16,888 bases of DNA from Candidatus Cloacimonadota bacterium (lineage in GTDB: Bacteria; Cloacimonadota; Cloacimonadia; JGIOTU-2), in the NCBI GenBank assembly GCA_021160355.1, contig JAGHCS010000138.1, positions 1 through 16,888 of the forward strand, read 5' to 3'. The position numbers and the translations under genes were made by a program. The notes under the pieces were generated by a model that was given only the letters and a program-made list of their open reading frames with translations, was not told the origin of the DNA and searched no databases. Shown in pieces: positions 1-7,400 of this stretch. Each line of letters starts with the position of its first letter. Position 1 is the first letter of the stretch.

Positions 1-38
1 CCTATAATTAATAGTATTATAAAAAGCACTGTATACAT
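1..38 (-). CDS. Start of a hydrophobic protein, possibly SecG (partial, runs off the left edge)
   Basis: Only the first 12 codons are inside the window, reading MYTVLFIILLLI. A strong Shine-Dalgarno AAGGAG (positions 44-49, minus strand) lies 5 bases before the ATG at 38, which makes this a credible gene start. SecG, the small two-helix subunit of the SecYEG protein translocase in the inner membrane, typically opens with such a short aliphatic stretch. That resemblance is the only basis for the name, and another small membrane protein is equally possible. It would be the last visible member of the eno-ftsB-guaD run, separated from guaD by about 130 bases of structured DNA. An overlapping frame from an ATG at 129 is also open to the edge but has no ribosome site. 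Confidence 0.4.
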   Translation of the reverse strand, partial: MYTVLFIILLII

Positions 39-85
39 TTTGACTCCTTGGTTGCATTCTTACTTCGGATAAAACTCCATTGGCC

Positions 86-129
86 AACTCGCTTTTTGCC
101 GAGTTTTCTGAACTCGTTCCTAGACTCAT
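86..129 (-). other. Structured leader with alternative hairpins between guanine deaminase and the next gene
   Basis: AACTCG occurs at 86-91 and again at 111-116, and its reverse complement CGAGTT lies between them at 100-105. The central copy can therefore pair with either flank, giving two mutually exclusive 6-bp hairpins. A further 5-bp inverted repeat, CCTAG/CTAGG, overlaps the right side (about 119-135). On the minus strand this element lies 37 to 90 bases upstream of the partial gene at 38. It could be a leader, part of a terminator for the upstream operon, or a dispersed repeat. No long U-tract follows the hairpins. Confidence 0.35.
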
Positions 130-167
130 CCTAGGCTAAAAAAGATGTCTTTCTGTTTTAAGAAAAA

Positions 168-1466
168 CTATTTCTTATAAACCAACTTCCCTTTAATAAA
201 AACCTTTTCGATATAATTCTCTCCGCTGCTGTAGATCAGTTTTGAAATTAGGTCTTCGGGATTGGAAAAAAAGTCTTCATTGAACACATTAAGCTGTGCA
301 ATATCAATGATAGAAAAGTCTGCGCTTTTTCCTTTTTCAAGACTGCCGGTCTCGTCATCTAAAGAAAGCGCTTTTGCACCACCGAGAGTAGCAAGATAGA
401 ACGCTTCAATTGAGGTAATCGGCTTATAATCGGTAGACGGATCAAGAAAATGTATTGTTTTTGAAGATTCGATGGCCTCCCTCATTTCAGAAAACATTGA
501 TAAGCTGTACCCAGCGCCCACATCTGTTCCCAGACCAATCGGAATTCCGCTCTTCTCTAATTTCCTATATGGCATAATGCCGCTTTGAAGGAATCTGTTT
601 GATGAAGGGCAATGACTTATTTTGGCTCCCGTTTTCTGGAGTGTCTCTATCTCGCTATCATTAAGATAGATGCAGTGTGCGGCAATTGTTCTTTCTGTGA
701 GTAATCCTGCCTGAGAATATACATCGGTATAATTCTCAAAGTCAGAAAAAATATCCATGGCCGTTGCGATTTCTTCTTTACTTTCTGCAAGGTGTGTTTG
801 GATGTGAACGCCATGTTTCTGTGCAATTTTCCCAATTCCCTGCAACAGATCAAAAGAGCAGGTGGGAGCAAAACGGGGGGTGAGCACATAGCGTAATCTT
901 CCATTATCATAGCCGTCCCATTTTTCAATAAGCCCTTCAGAATCCCGCAACAAAACTTGTGTATCATTAATAAGATAGTCCGGTGCATTTTGATCCATCA
1001 GCACATTACCGAGAAATGCTCTTATCCCCGATCTCTCTGCATAGCGAAAAGCAATATCAGTAGCCTCTTTATGGCTCGTCACATATGAACTTGTCGTTGT
1101 TGTGCCCTTGCTGAGTAACTCCAAAAAAAATTGCTCTGCAAATCGTTCTGCAACTTCGGGGGACGAAAGCCGCCCCTCAGCCGGGAAAACAATCTCGCTC
1201 AACCATTCAAGAAGATTACCCCTGTATAATCCACTTAGAGTAAATTGTGGAAGATGATTATGAATATCAATAAATCCCGGACATATCAACTTTTCTGAAT
1301 AATCATAAAATTCTTGATCATACTCTCCACTTTTAGGAATTTCTTTACAGACATCTTCTATTACCCCATCTTCGGAAATAACGAGATAGCTGGGATCAAG
1401 ATATAGAACTCTATTGGGAGAAATTGCTGTGAGCAGTTTTCCTTTAATTATCTTCTTCGTTTTCAT
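168..1466 (-). CDS. guaD: Guanine deaminase (amidohydrolase superfamily)
   Basis: Predicted cytosolic zinc hydrolase converting guanine to xanthine plus ammonia in purine salvage or breakdown. With the ATG at 1466 it has 432 residues, close to the usual 430-450. Motifs in order: PGFIDIHNHLPQ at 63-74 with metal ligands H69 and H71; LLEWLSEIVFPAE around 85-97, typical of guanine deaminases; TPRFAPTCS near 196-204; THLAES with H225; AAHC with H264; SHCPSSNRFLQSG at 284-296; and GLGTDVGAG with D315. These separate it from the related TrzN/SAH-deaminase branch. A longer frame opens at 1535, but that would overlap the upstream ftsB-like gene by 92 bases. The chosen start overlaps it by 23. Purine catabolism is an unexpected partner for enolase and a division protein, and it is probably only co-transcribed. 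Confidence 0.9.
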   Translation of the reverse strand: MKTKKIIKGKLLTAISPNRVLYLDPSYLVISEDGVIEDVCKEIPKSGEYDQEFYDYSEKLICPGFIDIHNHLPQFTLSGLYRGNLLEWLSEIVFPAEGRLSSPEVAERFAEQFFLELLSKGTTTTSSYVTSHKEATDIAFRYAERSGIRAFLGNVLMDQNAPDYLINDTQVLLRDSEGLIEKWDGYDNGRLRYVLTPRFAPTCSFDLLQGIGKIAQKHGVHIQTHLAESKEEIATAMDIFSDFENYTDVYSQAGLLTERTIAAHCIYLNDSEIETLQKTGAKISHCPSSNRFLQSGIMPYRKLEKSGIPIGLGTDVGAGYSLSMFSEMREAIESSKTIHFLDPSTDYKPITSIEAFYLATLGGAKALSLDDETGSLEKGKSADFSIIDIAQLNVFNEDFFSNPEDLISKLIYSSGENYIEKVFIKGKLVYKK

Positions 1467-1779
1467 TCTCTTTTTTGATGCGGATAATGGTTTCACCTTC
1501 TTTTGCGAGACCCAATTCTCGAGCTTTTTTCTCAATTGTTTTGGGGTCTTGTTCTTCGAGGTTCACTTTTTCTTCTTCCAGAATGTCACGCTCCCGTGCA
1601 AGTCTCTCGATTTGTTCGGTTTTCTGGTTTAAGAGAAAATTTGTTCGCAAAATCTTGATGACGCTATATTTATAAAAAAATAGGAACCACACAAGCCCAA
1701 GAAGAAGAAGGATCAAAAATATAGTTATATTGCTGCTGCTACGCCAGGTAGTGGATTTTTTCCTTCTTCGGGCGTTCAT
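1444..1779 (-). CDS. ftsB: FtsB/DivIC-like septum formation initiator
   Basis: Small bitopic membrane protein of 111 residues. It has a basic cytoplasmic N-terminus (MNARRRKK), one transmembrane helix at about 17-36, and a periplasmic coiled coil at about 46-77 rich in E, R and L. It ends with the family's conserved block at 78-96 (DPKTIEKKARELGLAKEGE), which corresponds to the IEKxAREELGMVKPGE signature of FtsB/DivIC. Such proteins bind FtsL and FtsQ and help recruit and activate septal peptidoglycan synthesis. It begins 7 bases after the enolase stop, and the eno-ftsB order is found in many Gram-negative genomes, which supports the call. The highly acidic tail (ENENEEDN) overlaps the guanine deaminase start. 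The ribosome site is weak, suggesting coupling to enolase translation. Confidence 0.85.
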   Translation of the reverse strand: MNARRRKKSTTWRSSSNITIFLILLLLGLVWFLFFYKYSVIKILRTNFLLNQKTEQIERLARERDILEEEKVNLEEQDPKTIEKKARELGLAKEGETIIRIKKENENEEDN

Positions 1780-1786
1780 GATCTAT

Positions 1787-3073
1787 TTATTTAATATGTC
1801 TAAAGACATTCTTCCCTGGAAATTGTGCTGTTTTACCAAGTTCTTCTTCTATTCGTAAAAGCTGGTTATACTTAGCAATTCGTTCCGAGCGGGATGTTGA
1901 GCCGGTCTTGATCTGTCCGTTGTTCACTGCGACGGCGAGGTCTGCAATAAATGTATCACAGGTTTCTCCTGAGCGGTGAGATATAACTGATGTATAGCTC
2001 GCGTTTTTTGCCCGTTCGATAGTGTCGAGCGTTTCTGTAACAGAGCCAATCTGATTTAGCTTGATAAGTATAGAATTTGCGATGCCTTCTTTTATGCCGC
2101 GATCCAGCAGTCTTATATTTGTAACAAAAATATCATCTCCGACAATTTGAATTTTGTCACCAAGCTCATCTGTAAGAAGTTTCCAGCCCTTCCAGTCATT
2201 TTCGTCAAGTCCGTCTTCGAGAGAAACAATAGGATATTTTCTTGCCCATTCCTTGTATATTCCCACGAGTTCGGCGCTTGAGAGCTTCTCGGTTTTGCCG
2301 GTATTGAAAATATATTTCCCCGATTGGAAAAATGAAGATGCTGCAGAATCAAGTGCAATAGAGACGTCTTCTCCCGGACGGTATCCGGCTGTTTCTATCG
2401 CTTTAAGTATAAATTTTATTGCATCTTCGTTGGATTCCAGATTGGGCGCAAAACCACCTTCGTCGCCAACTGCCGTACTGTATCCGCTATTTTTAAGGAT
2501 CTTCTTCAATGCATGAAATGTTTCAGTAGCCATTTGCAATGCTTGAGAAAAATTCCCTGCACCTAAAGGCATGATCATGAATTCCTGAACATCAACATTA
2601 TTGTCAGCATGCTTGCCGCCATTGAGCACATTAAGCATAGGAACGGGTAATGTTTTTGCATTTACACCGCCCAAATAGCGATAGAGGGGAAGCTCAAGTT
2701 CAAGTGCCGTTGCACGGGCTACTGCCATAGAAACACCAAGAACTGCGTTCGCACCGAGTTTTTCCTTATTCGGTGATCCGGCCATATCACACATTGTCGC
2801 GTCTATTTCGACCTGTTTTTCGCTTTCTATTCCTAGGATTTCAGGTGCAATTATTTCATTAATGTTTTTAACAGCTGTCAGCACACCTTTTCCATTATAT
2901 CGTTCATCATTTTCATCTCGAAGTTCTACTGCCTCATACTCACCTGTCGAAGCACCTGAAGGAACAGCCGCTCGTCCCCAGTAACCGGATTCGAGCATAA
3001 CATCGACTTCAACCGTAGGATTCCCTCGAGAATCTAATATCTCACGAGCAAAAATTCCATCTATTAGAGACAT
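1787..3073 (-). CDS. eno: Enolase (phosphopyruvate hydratase)
   Basis: Glycolytic enzyme interconverting 2-phosphoglycerate and phosphoenolpyruvate in the cytosol. It is full length at 428 residues. Visible signatures: the catalytic loop SGASTGE at 39-45; H155 and QE at 163-164 in GGKHADNNVDVQEF; the general acid region VGDEGGFAP with E205; magnesium ligands D242, E286 (SLEDG) and D313 (VGDD); the general base K338 in ILIKLNQIGS; and SHRSGET at 365-371. No key residue is missing. The start is fixed by AAGGAG seven bases before the ATG at 3073. It follows the unknown 93-residue gene by 13 bases and precedes ftsB by 7, so it is probably read as part of a longer unit. Confidence 0.98.
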   Translation of the reverse strand: MSLIDGIFAREILDSRGNPTVEVDVMLESGYWGRAAVPSGASTGEYEAVELRDENDERYNGKGVLTAVKNINEIIAPEILGIESEKQVEIDATMCDMAGSPNKEKLGANAVLGVSMAVARATALELELPLYRYLGGVNAKTLPVPMLNVLNGGKHADNNVDVQEFMIMPLGAGNFSQALQMATETFHALKKILKNSGYSTAVGDEGGFAPNLESNEDAIKFILKAIETAGYRPGEDVSIALDSAASSFFQSGKYIFNTGKTEKLSSAELVGIYKEWARKYPIVSLEDGLDENDWKGWKLLTDELGDKIQIVGDDIFVTNIRLLDRGIKEGIANSILIKLNQIGSVTETLDTIERAKNASYTSVISHRSGETCDTFIADLAVAVNNGQIKTGSTSRSERIAKYNQLLRIEEELGKTAQFPGKNVFRHIK

Positions 3074-3086
3074 ATATTCTCCTTTT

Positions 3087-3368
3087 TTATTTTTTTAATA
3101 CATAATCGAGTTTTTTGCCATTAATATATAAAAATTTTGGCTTTCTCGGATAATCTTTTTTCTTGATTTTATCAGAATCACCTTCTTCTTCGATGCGCCA
3201 GACTTCCCAACGATCATCACTCCCGTCAACGCAGAAGGTCACTTTCTTCTCAATAAAATCATCGATCACAAACTGAATGCTCTCAAGGCTGCCGATCTTT
3301 GTGACGGGTACGCAAAATTTTTTTGCGTCATAGAGATATTTTTCATCAGTTACTTTTTTCTTGGCCAT
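3087..3368 (-). CDS. Uncharacterised 93-residue protein
   Basis: I do not recognise this protein. It is small, soluble and very polar, with a lysine-rich start (MAKKKVTDEKY), a central stretch (IQFVIDDFIEKKVTFCVDG, about 31-49) that could be an alpha/beta unit, a charged loop EEEGDSDKIKKKDYPRK at about 60-76, and a basic C-terminus. No signal peptide, membrane helix or metal-binding cluster is visible; there are two separate cysteines. It is surely translated: a clear AGGAG lies before the ATG at 3368, codon use matches its neighbours, and it is packed 25 bases after gmhA and 13 before eno. The context gives no firm function. Confidence 0.8.
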   Translation of the reverse strand: MAKKKVTDEKYLYDAKKFCVPVTKIGSLESIQFVIDDFIEKKVTFCVDGSDDRWEVWRIEEEGDSDKIKKKDYPRKPKFLYINGKKLDYVLKK

Positions 3369-3393
3369 TTCATCTCCTATTTTTTGGTTTATT

Positions 3394-3969
3394 TTAAAAA
3401 ATCAGTTCTTCGGTAAGTCTGCAAAGGATGTGCCCTATTGTAATATGGGCTTCCTGGATTCGAGCTGTATCTTTATGTGGAATTATAATTGAATATTTAG
3501 CAATTGCTGCGATGGTGCCGCCGTCTCTTCCTGCGAGCAAAACTGTTTGAATGTTCTGCGTGTTGGCAAATTCTAATGCCTTGTATACGTTTGGAGAATT
3601 TCCGCTCGTGCTTATCCCGATTAAAAGGTCTCCTTCGTTTCCAAGCCCTTCAACCTGACGCTTAAAAACCTCGTCAAATCCATAATCATTTGCACATGCG
3701 GTAAGTAGTGATGTATCGGTAGTAAGCGCAATTGCCGGCAATGATCTCCTGTTGAAATCACCACGGAACCGCACGATGAACTCTGTGGCAATATGCTGTG
3801 CATCCGCAGCGCTCCCGCCATTTCCGCAGAGCATGATCTTATTGCCCCCTTGAAGGATTTCCGACATTTGTGATGCTATTGCTTCAATGACAGGATAAAA
3901 AGCTTCTATTCCATCGATGACCTTCTTGTGTTCTCGAAGGGCTTCATCAAATAATTCTTTTGTTTTCAT
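3394..3969 (-). CDS. gmhA: Sedoheptulose-7-phosphate isomerase (phosphoheptose isomerase)
   Basis: SIS-domain enzyme of 191 residues, the usual size for GmhA. It converts sedoheptulose 7-phosphate to D-glycero-D-manno-heptose 7-phosphate, the first step of heptose supply for the LPS inner core. Motifs: CGNGGSAADAQH at 48-59, TTDTS at 83-87, and the phosphate-binding STSGNS at 120-125. The zinc ligands known from E. coli GmhA line up as H59, E63, Q172 and H180. The related DnaA-binding protein DiaA shares the fold, but the full set of active-site residues favours the isomerase. It follows rodA by 61 bases and has no obvious Shine-Dalgarno sequence before ATG 3969. None of the other heptose genes (hldE, gmhB) is in the window. 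Confidence 0.92.
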   Translation of the reverse strand: MKTKELFDEALREHKKVIDGIEAFYPVIEAIASQMSEILQGGNKIMLCGNGGSAADAQHIATEFIVRFRGDFNRRSLPAIALTTDTSLLTACANDYGFDEVFKRQVEGLGNEGDLLIGISTSGNSPNVYKALEFANTQNIQTVLLAGRDGGTIAAIAKYSIIIPHKDTARIQEAHITIGHILCRLTEELIF

Positions 3970-4030
3970 AAGTTATACATTTTCATGTGAGTGTAAAAAA
4001 TCACGCAAGAAAAATTTTGACCAATTTTCA

Positions 4031-5254
4031 TCATACAAAACTTCGCTCCCGTGCATATTTAAAAATAAGTCCCATTGACGCTAAATTAACAAGCAGGCTG
4101 CTTCCTCCATAACTGATGAATGGAAGAGGAATTCCCACAACGGGAATGATCCCAATGTTCATGCCGATATTGACGATTATCTGAAATATAAAATATGATA
4201 AAATGCCTGTAATGATAAGTCTTTGCTTTTCGATCCTGATCTTCCTCAGGATCATAACAATGCGCCAAATAAGAGCACCAAAAAGAAGCAGCAAGAGAAA
4301 ACATCCAATGAACCCGAGTTCTTCTCCTATAACAGAAAAGATGAAATCCGTTTGCTGTTCAGGCAAAAAGTTCAGGTTCTTTTGAGTTCCCTGCAAAAAA
4401 CCTTTGCCGAAAATACCTCCGGAACCAATAGCGATCTTTGATTGAATAATCTGATATCCGCTTCCAAGTGCATCAAATTTTGGGTTGATGAAAGCAAGGA
4501 TGCGGTTCCTCTGATAATCATGCATACTCCACCACATGTAGGGAGTTACCAGTGAAATAAAGGCATTTCCTACAAGAATAACTCCCGCAGGAAATAATGA
4601 AACTTTTCGGAAAATCAATATAATGAGAAGAAAAACATCAAAAATTATCCAATATATTACATTGAAGCCCACAAGAATACTTATAAGCGGTGTAATGATA
4701 ACAAATAAAGTAAATAAAGATACTCCGGCAAAGTACATCATTGGAAAGAGGATCGCAAAAAAGACAAGAGCGCTCCCAAGATCTGGTTGTGATAACACAA
4801 GGAGTGAAGGAATTGTGACAATGAGAAATCCGAAAATCACGATTTTGGATGTAGGAATATATTTTGTTGAAAAAACTCTCGCCAGAAGAAATATTACTCC
4901 AATCTTCGCAAATTCCGATGGTTGAATGTTCACGCTTCCGAGACTTATCCAGCGATGTACACCCTTTATTGGGGGGAGGAGCAGCACAATAATCAGCATC
5001 AGAAAGATCAATATATTGTAGGGCACGATAAGCAGATCTAATATGACGTCCGGTATATAAAGTATGGTGAGGAAGACTGCGATGCCCAATACTATCCACA
5101 CAAGCTGTTTGACATAAAAATCGCTTACAATTATTTCCCCGCCAATTTTCTGTACTGAGGCACTATACAGGGCGAGTTCTCCAAATATTATTAGAAGAAC
5201 AAGTATAAGCATCAGCTTCCAGTTAAATTTCTGAATAATTTCTGTTGAACTCAT
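4031..5254 (-). CDS. rodA: Rod-shape peptidoglycan glycosyltransferase RodA (SEDS family)
   Basis: Polytopic inner-membrane protein of 407 residues that polymerises lipid II into glycan strands for side-wall growth, normally with PBP2 and MreB. About ten hydrophobic helices are apparent. SEDS landmarks are GVHRWISLG at 98-106, QPSE at 111-114, QPDLGSAL at 156-163, the catalytic segment NFLPEQQTDFIFSVIGEELG at 295-314 with D303 in place of the essential Asp of E. coli RodA, and ISYGGSSLLVN near the C-terminus. RodA is preferred over FtsW because of the NFLPE..TDFIF wording and the lack of an mra/mur neighbourhood. Its ATG follows the comM stop directly (TAGATG), implying translational coupling. 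PBP2 and mreBCD are not present here. Confidence 0.95.
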   Translation of the reverse strand: MSSTEIIQKFNWKLMLILVLLIIFGELALYSASVQKIGGEIIVSDFYVKQLVWIVLGIAVFLTILYIPDVILDLLIVPYNILIFLMLIIVLLLPPIKGVHRWISLGSVNIQPSEFAKIGVIFLLARVFSTKYIPTSKIVIFGFLIVTIPSLLVLSQPDLGSALVFFAILFPMMYFAGVSLFTLFVIITPLISILVGFNVIYWIIFDVFLLIILIFRKVSLFPAGVILVGNAFISLVTPYMWWSMHDYQRNRILAFINPKFDALGSGYQIIQSKIAIGSGGIFGKGFLQGTQKNLNFLPEQQTDFIFSVIGEELGFIGCFLLLLLFGALIWRIVMILRKIRIEKQRLIITGILSYFIFQIIVNIGMNIGIIPVVGIPLPFISYGGSSLLVNLASMGLIFKYARERSFV

Positions 5255-6799
5255 CTACACCCAGTACTTCCTGTCCAGACTTCTGTATTGGATCGCTTCA
5301 CTTATATGGGCAGGAGAAATGTTTTCGCTTTTTTCAAGATCGGCAATAGTTCGGGATACTTTCAGAATACGGTCATAGGCGCGTGCCGAAAGACCAAGTT
5401 TTTCTATTGCGATCTTCATAAGTTTTTTCCCTTCATCATCTATCCGGCAAAATTCCCGTATTTGTTTTGACTCCATGTCTGCATTTGAGTATATCTTTTT
5501 TGATCCGGCAAAGCGCTGATGTTGTGCTTTCCGTGCTTCATTCACCCTTTCTTGTATGTACTTTGATCTTTCACCTTTTGGATCTCTTGAGAGTTCGTCA
5601 TACTTCACTGCGGGCACTTCAACGTGAATATCAATACGGTCCAGAAGTGGTCCCGATATCCTTGAAACATACTTCTGTATAATTGTAGGTGAACAGGTGC
5701 AGGTATGCCCCTCTACATCGCTCCCGTAATAACCGCACGGGCATGGATTCATAGATGCAACGAGCATGAAATTCGCAGGGAATGTAAGCGATTGAACGGC
5801 TCGCGATATTGTGACAATGCCATCTTCGAGAGGTTGTCGGAGAACTTCTAAAACTGATTTTTTAAACTCGGGTAGCTCATCCAGAAAAAGCACACCGTTG
5901 TGTGCGAGCGAAACCTCTCCTGGTTTTGGATAGCTTCCTCCTCCTATGAGTGCGACATCACTTATAGTATGGTGTGGAGCTCGAAAGGGTCTCGTCGCTA
6001 TGAGGGAGTGCTCCTGAGCTGTTTTCCCTGCTACCGAATGTATCTTCGTCGTGGTCAATGCCTCATCGAGTGTAAGCTGGGGGAGAATGGTTGGAACTCT
6101 TCTGGCAAGCATGGTTTTTCCGGAACCGGGAGGTCCTATCATGAGAATATTATGGCTTCCGGCAGCAGCAACTTCCAGCGCTCGTTTTACATTATATTGT
6201 CCTTTCACGTCGAAAATGTCAATAGTCTCTCTGCGTTCTTTTTCAAAAAGTGTAGAAATATCAATACTCAATGGCTCTATCGCTTCGCGTCCTTCTACAA
6301 AGGCAATGCATTCTGCAAGGCTTTTAACGGGGTATATTGAAATTCCGTCAACGACAGCAGCTTCTTTTGCATTTTCTTCAGGTACGATCAGCCCTTCCAG
6401 CCCTTTATCTTTTGCGGCGATGGTAATAGGTAGTATTCCAGTCACTGGGCGGACTTCACCATTTAGTGAAAGCTCTCCTACCATGCCGACTGTTTCAAGG
6501 ATAATTGGATAAATCTGTTTAAGCGAAGTGAGCATACCTATGGCAATTGGGAGATCAAATCCTACACCCTCCTTTTTTACATCTGCGGGAGCGAGGTTGA
6601 CGGTATATGCACGTGGTGGTTTTTTATATCCATTATTTTTAATTGCTGCCGTGACCCTGTCTTTGCTCTCTTTAACGGAATTTGTCGGCAGTCCAACCAT
6701 TGTGAAATAGGGCATGGAAACATGTTTAGTATCAACCTCCACTTCAATTGGAATGGCATCAATGCCTAAAATCGAAAAAGAATTTATTTTCGTAAACAT
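5255..6799 (-). CDS. comM: ComM/YifB-type AAA+ ATPase (Mg-chelatase-like)
   Basis: Predicted protein of 514 residues. In Vibrio, the ComM member is a hexameric helicase that promotes branch migration during integration of transformed DNA, and the family is widespread in bacteria. The N-terminal part (FTKINSFSILGIDA) is the Lon-like S5 fold that typifies these proteins. Walker A GPPGSGKT lies at 222-229, Walker B LFLDELPEF at 304-312, and a cysteine cluster NPCPCGYYG...CTC follows at about 340-370. The C-terminal helical domain carries the usual GLSARAYDRILKVSRTIADL. The start was placed at ATG 6799, where family similarity begins. The frame also opens at 6850, but that adds 17 residues within an AT palindrome just after a tRNA. 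No DNA-uptake genes are seen nearby. Confidence 0.93.
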   Translation of the reverse strand: MFTKINSFSILGIDAIPIEVEVDTKHVSMPYFTMVGLPTNSVKESKDRVTAAIKNNGYKKPPRAYTVNLAPADVKKEGVGFDLPIAIGMLTSLKQIYPIILETVGMVGELSLNGEVRPVTGILPITIAAKDKGLEGLIVPEENAKEAAVVDGISIYPVKSLAECIAFVEGREAIEPLSIDISTLFEKERRETIDIFDVKGQYNVKRALEVAAAGSHNILMIGPPGSGKTMLARRVPTILPQLTLDEALTTTKIHSVAGKTAQEHSLIATRPFRAPHHTISDVALIGGGSYPKPGEVSLAHNGVLFLDELPEFKKSVLEVLRQPLEDGIVTISRAVQSLTFPANFMLVASMNPCPCGYYGSDVEGHTCTCSPTIIQKYVSRISGPLLDRIDIHVEVPAVKYDELSRDPKGERSKYIQERVNEARKAQHQRFAGSKKIYSNADMESKQIREFCRIDDEGKKLMKIAIEKLGLSARAYDRILKVSRTIADLEKSENISPAHISEAIQYRSLDRKYWV

Positions 6800-6835
6800 A
6801 GGACAAATAGGAAAATAAATGCGTGAAAGGTCAAG

Positions 6836-6858
6836 ATATAAAATAAGCAATTTTATAT
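6836..6858 (-). repeat. AT-rich perfect inverted repeat between tRNA-Arg and comM
   Basis: ATATAAAA at 6836-6843 and TTTTATAT at 6851-6858 form a perfect 8-bp inverted repeat with a 7-base loop. On the minus strand it starts 10 bases after the tRNA-Arg CCA and ends 36 bases before the comM start codon. It may help end or process the tRNA transcript, or act as an operator. TTGCCC upstream with TATATC 18 bases later is a weak promoter candidate overlapping it. No function can be assigned from sequence. Confidence 0.4.
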
Positions 6859-6868
6859 GGGCAATAAA

Positions 6869-6945
6869 TGGTACGCCAGAGAGGATTCGAACCTCTGACC
6901 CACAGCTTAGAAGGCTGTTGCTCTATCCTGCTGAGCTACTGGCGC
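6869..6945 (-). tRNA. tRNA-Arg (anticodon UCU)
   Basis: A complete cloverleaf of 77 bases including an encoded CCA at 6869-6871. The acceptor stem GCGCCAG pairs with CTGGCGU, with a G1:U72 wobble at the end, and the discriminator is A73. The anticodon stem ACAGC/GCUGU closes the loop CUUCUAA, giving anticodon UCU, which reads AGA and AGG arginine codons. The D-loop has A20 after GG, an arginine identity element. It is the last gene of a three-tRNA cluster on the minus strand. Confidence 0.97.
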
Positions 6946-6954
6946 ACATAGAAT

Positions 6955-6975
6955 AAAAAACTGCCTTGTCGGCAG
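6955..6975 (-). terminator. Possible weak terminator inside the tRNA cluster
   Basis: Nine bases after the CAU tRNA, the minus strand reads CUGCC-GACAA-GGCAG (6961-6975) followed by six U residues (6955-6960). The 5-bp GC-rich stem can be extended by one G:U pair. The layout is that of a short Rho-independent terminator, or an attenuator that reduces read-through to tRNA-Arg and comM. The stem is shorter than typical strong terminators. Confidence 0.45.
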
Positions 6976-6983
6976 CAAAAAAA

Positions 6984-7060
6984 TGGTAGCGATGCAGGGA
7001 CTTGAACCCCGGACACTCGGATTATGATTCCGATGCTCTAACCAGCTGAGCTACATCGCC
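6984..7060 (-). tRNA. tRNA with anticodon CAU (elongator Met, or Ile2 if lysidine-modified)
   Basis: A complete 77-base cloverleaf with encoded CCA at 6984-6986. The acceptor stem GGCGAUG pairs with CAUCGCU (terminal G:U), and the anticodon stem UCGGA/UCCGA encloses AUCAUAA. The acceptor start is paired, so this is not the initiator. CAU is shared by elongator tRNA-Met and by tRNA-Ile2, in which TilS changes C34 to lysidine. Sequence alone read by eye does not separate them safely. I slightly favour elongator Met because of its position next to initiator tRNA and its GGCnAnG acceptor start. Confidence 0.93.
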
Positions 7061-7075
7061 GCGAATTCAAAAAAA

Positions 7076-7152
<77 letters not shown>

Positions 7153-7222
7153 TTAAAGGAGTACCACAATTTTACTCACTGAATATGCTGTCAAGAAAAT
7201 GACACACCTCTGTATGTGGAAG

Positions 7223-7251
7223 AATATAACTCAAAAATCCTAAAAATGCAA
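7223..7251 (-). promoter_or_regulatory. Candidate promoter for the tRNA cluster
   Basis: On the minus strand TTGCAT (7246-7251) and TATATT (7223-7228) are separated by exactly 17 bases. The -10 matches the sigma-70 consensus at five of six positions and the -35 at three. The start of transcription would fall near 7216, about 64 bases before tRNA-fMet. A perfect TTGACA at 7189-7194 lies further downstream, but its best -10 (TAAAAT, 7169-7174) is only 14 bases away. The DNA from 7252 to about 7390 holds no gene I can identify. Confidence 0.4.
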
Positions 7252-7400
7252 GCGGAAATGATAATTTTCTGCTTTGATTATAATTTCAAGGGATTTGACT
7301 TTTTATTATCCGTCTCTAAAAAGAACACAAGTTAAGTAACTTTTATATGTAAATATTTTATTTCTTCTCTCTTGTCTTCCATGCTTTTGAAATCCAAATA

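Noticed and set aside
1..129. 43-codon open frame (ATG 129 to window edge) as a gene
   Set aside because: No ribosome site, serine/asparagine-rich with no family likeness, and it overlaps a better gene start at 38.
1467..1535. Longer guanine deaminase start adding 23 residues
   Set aside because: The extra residues are basic and unlike the family's N-terminus, they lie wholly inside the ftsB-like gene, and the total would exceed the usual length; ATG 1466 fits better.
6800..6850. Longer comM start adding 17 residues
   Set aside because: Family similarity starts at MFTKINSFSILGIDA, and the extension begins inside the AT palindrome only 18 bases from the tRNA end without a ribosome site.
7169..7194. 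TTGACA (7189-7194) with TAAAAT (7169-7174) as the main tRNA promoter
   Set aside because: The spacer is 14 bases, too short for a normal sigma-70 promoter; the pair at 7223-7251 has a 17-base spacer.
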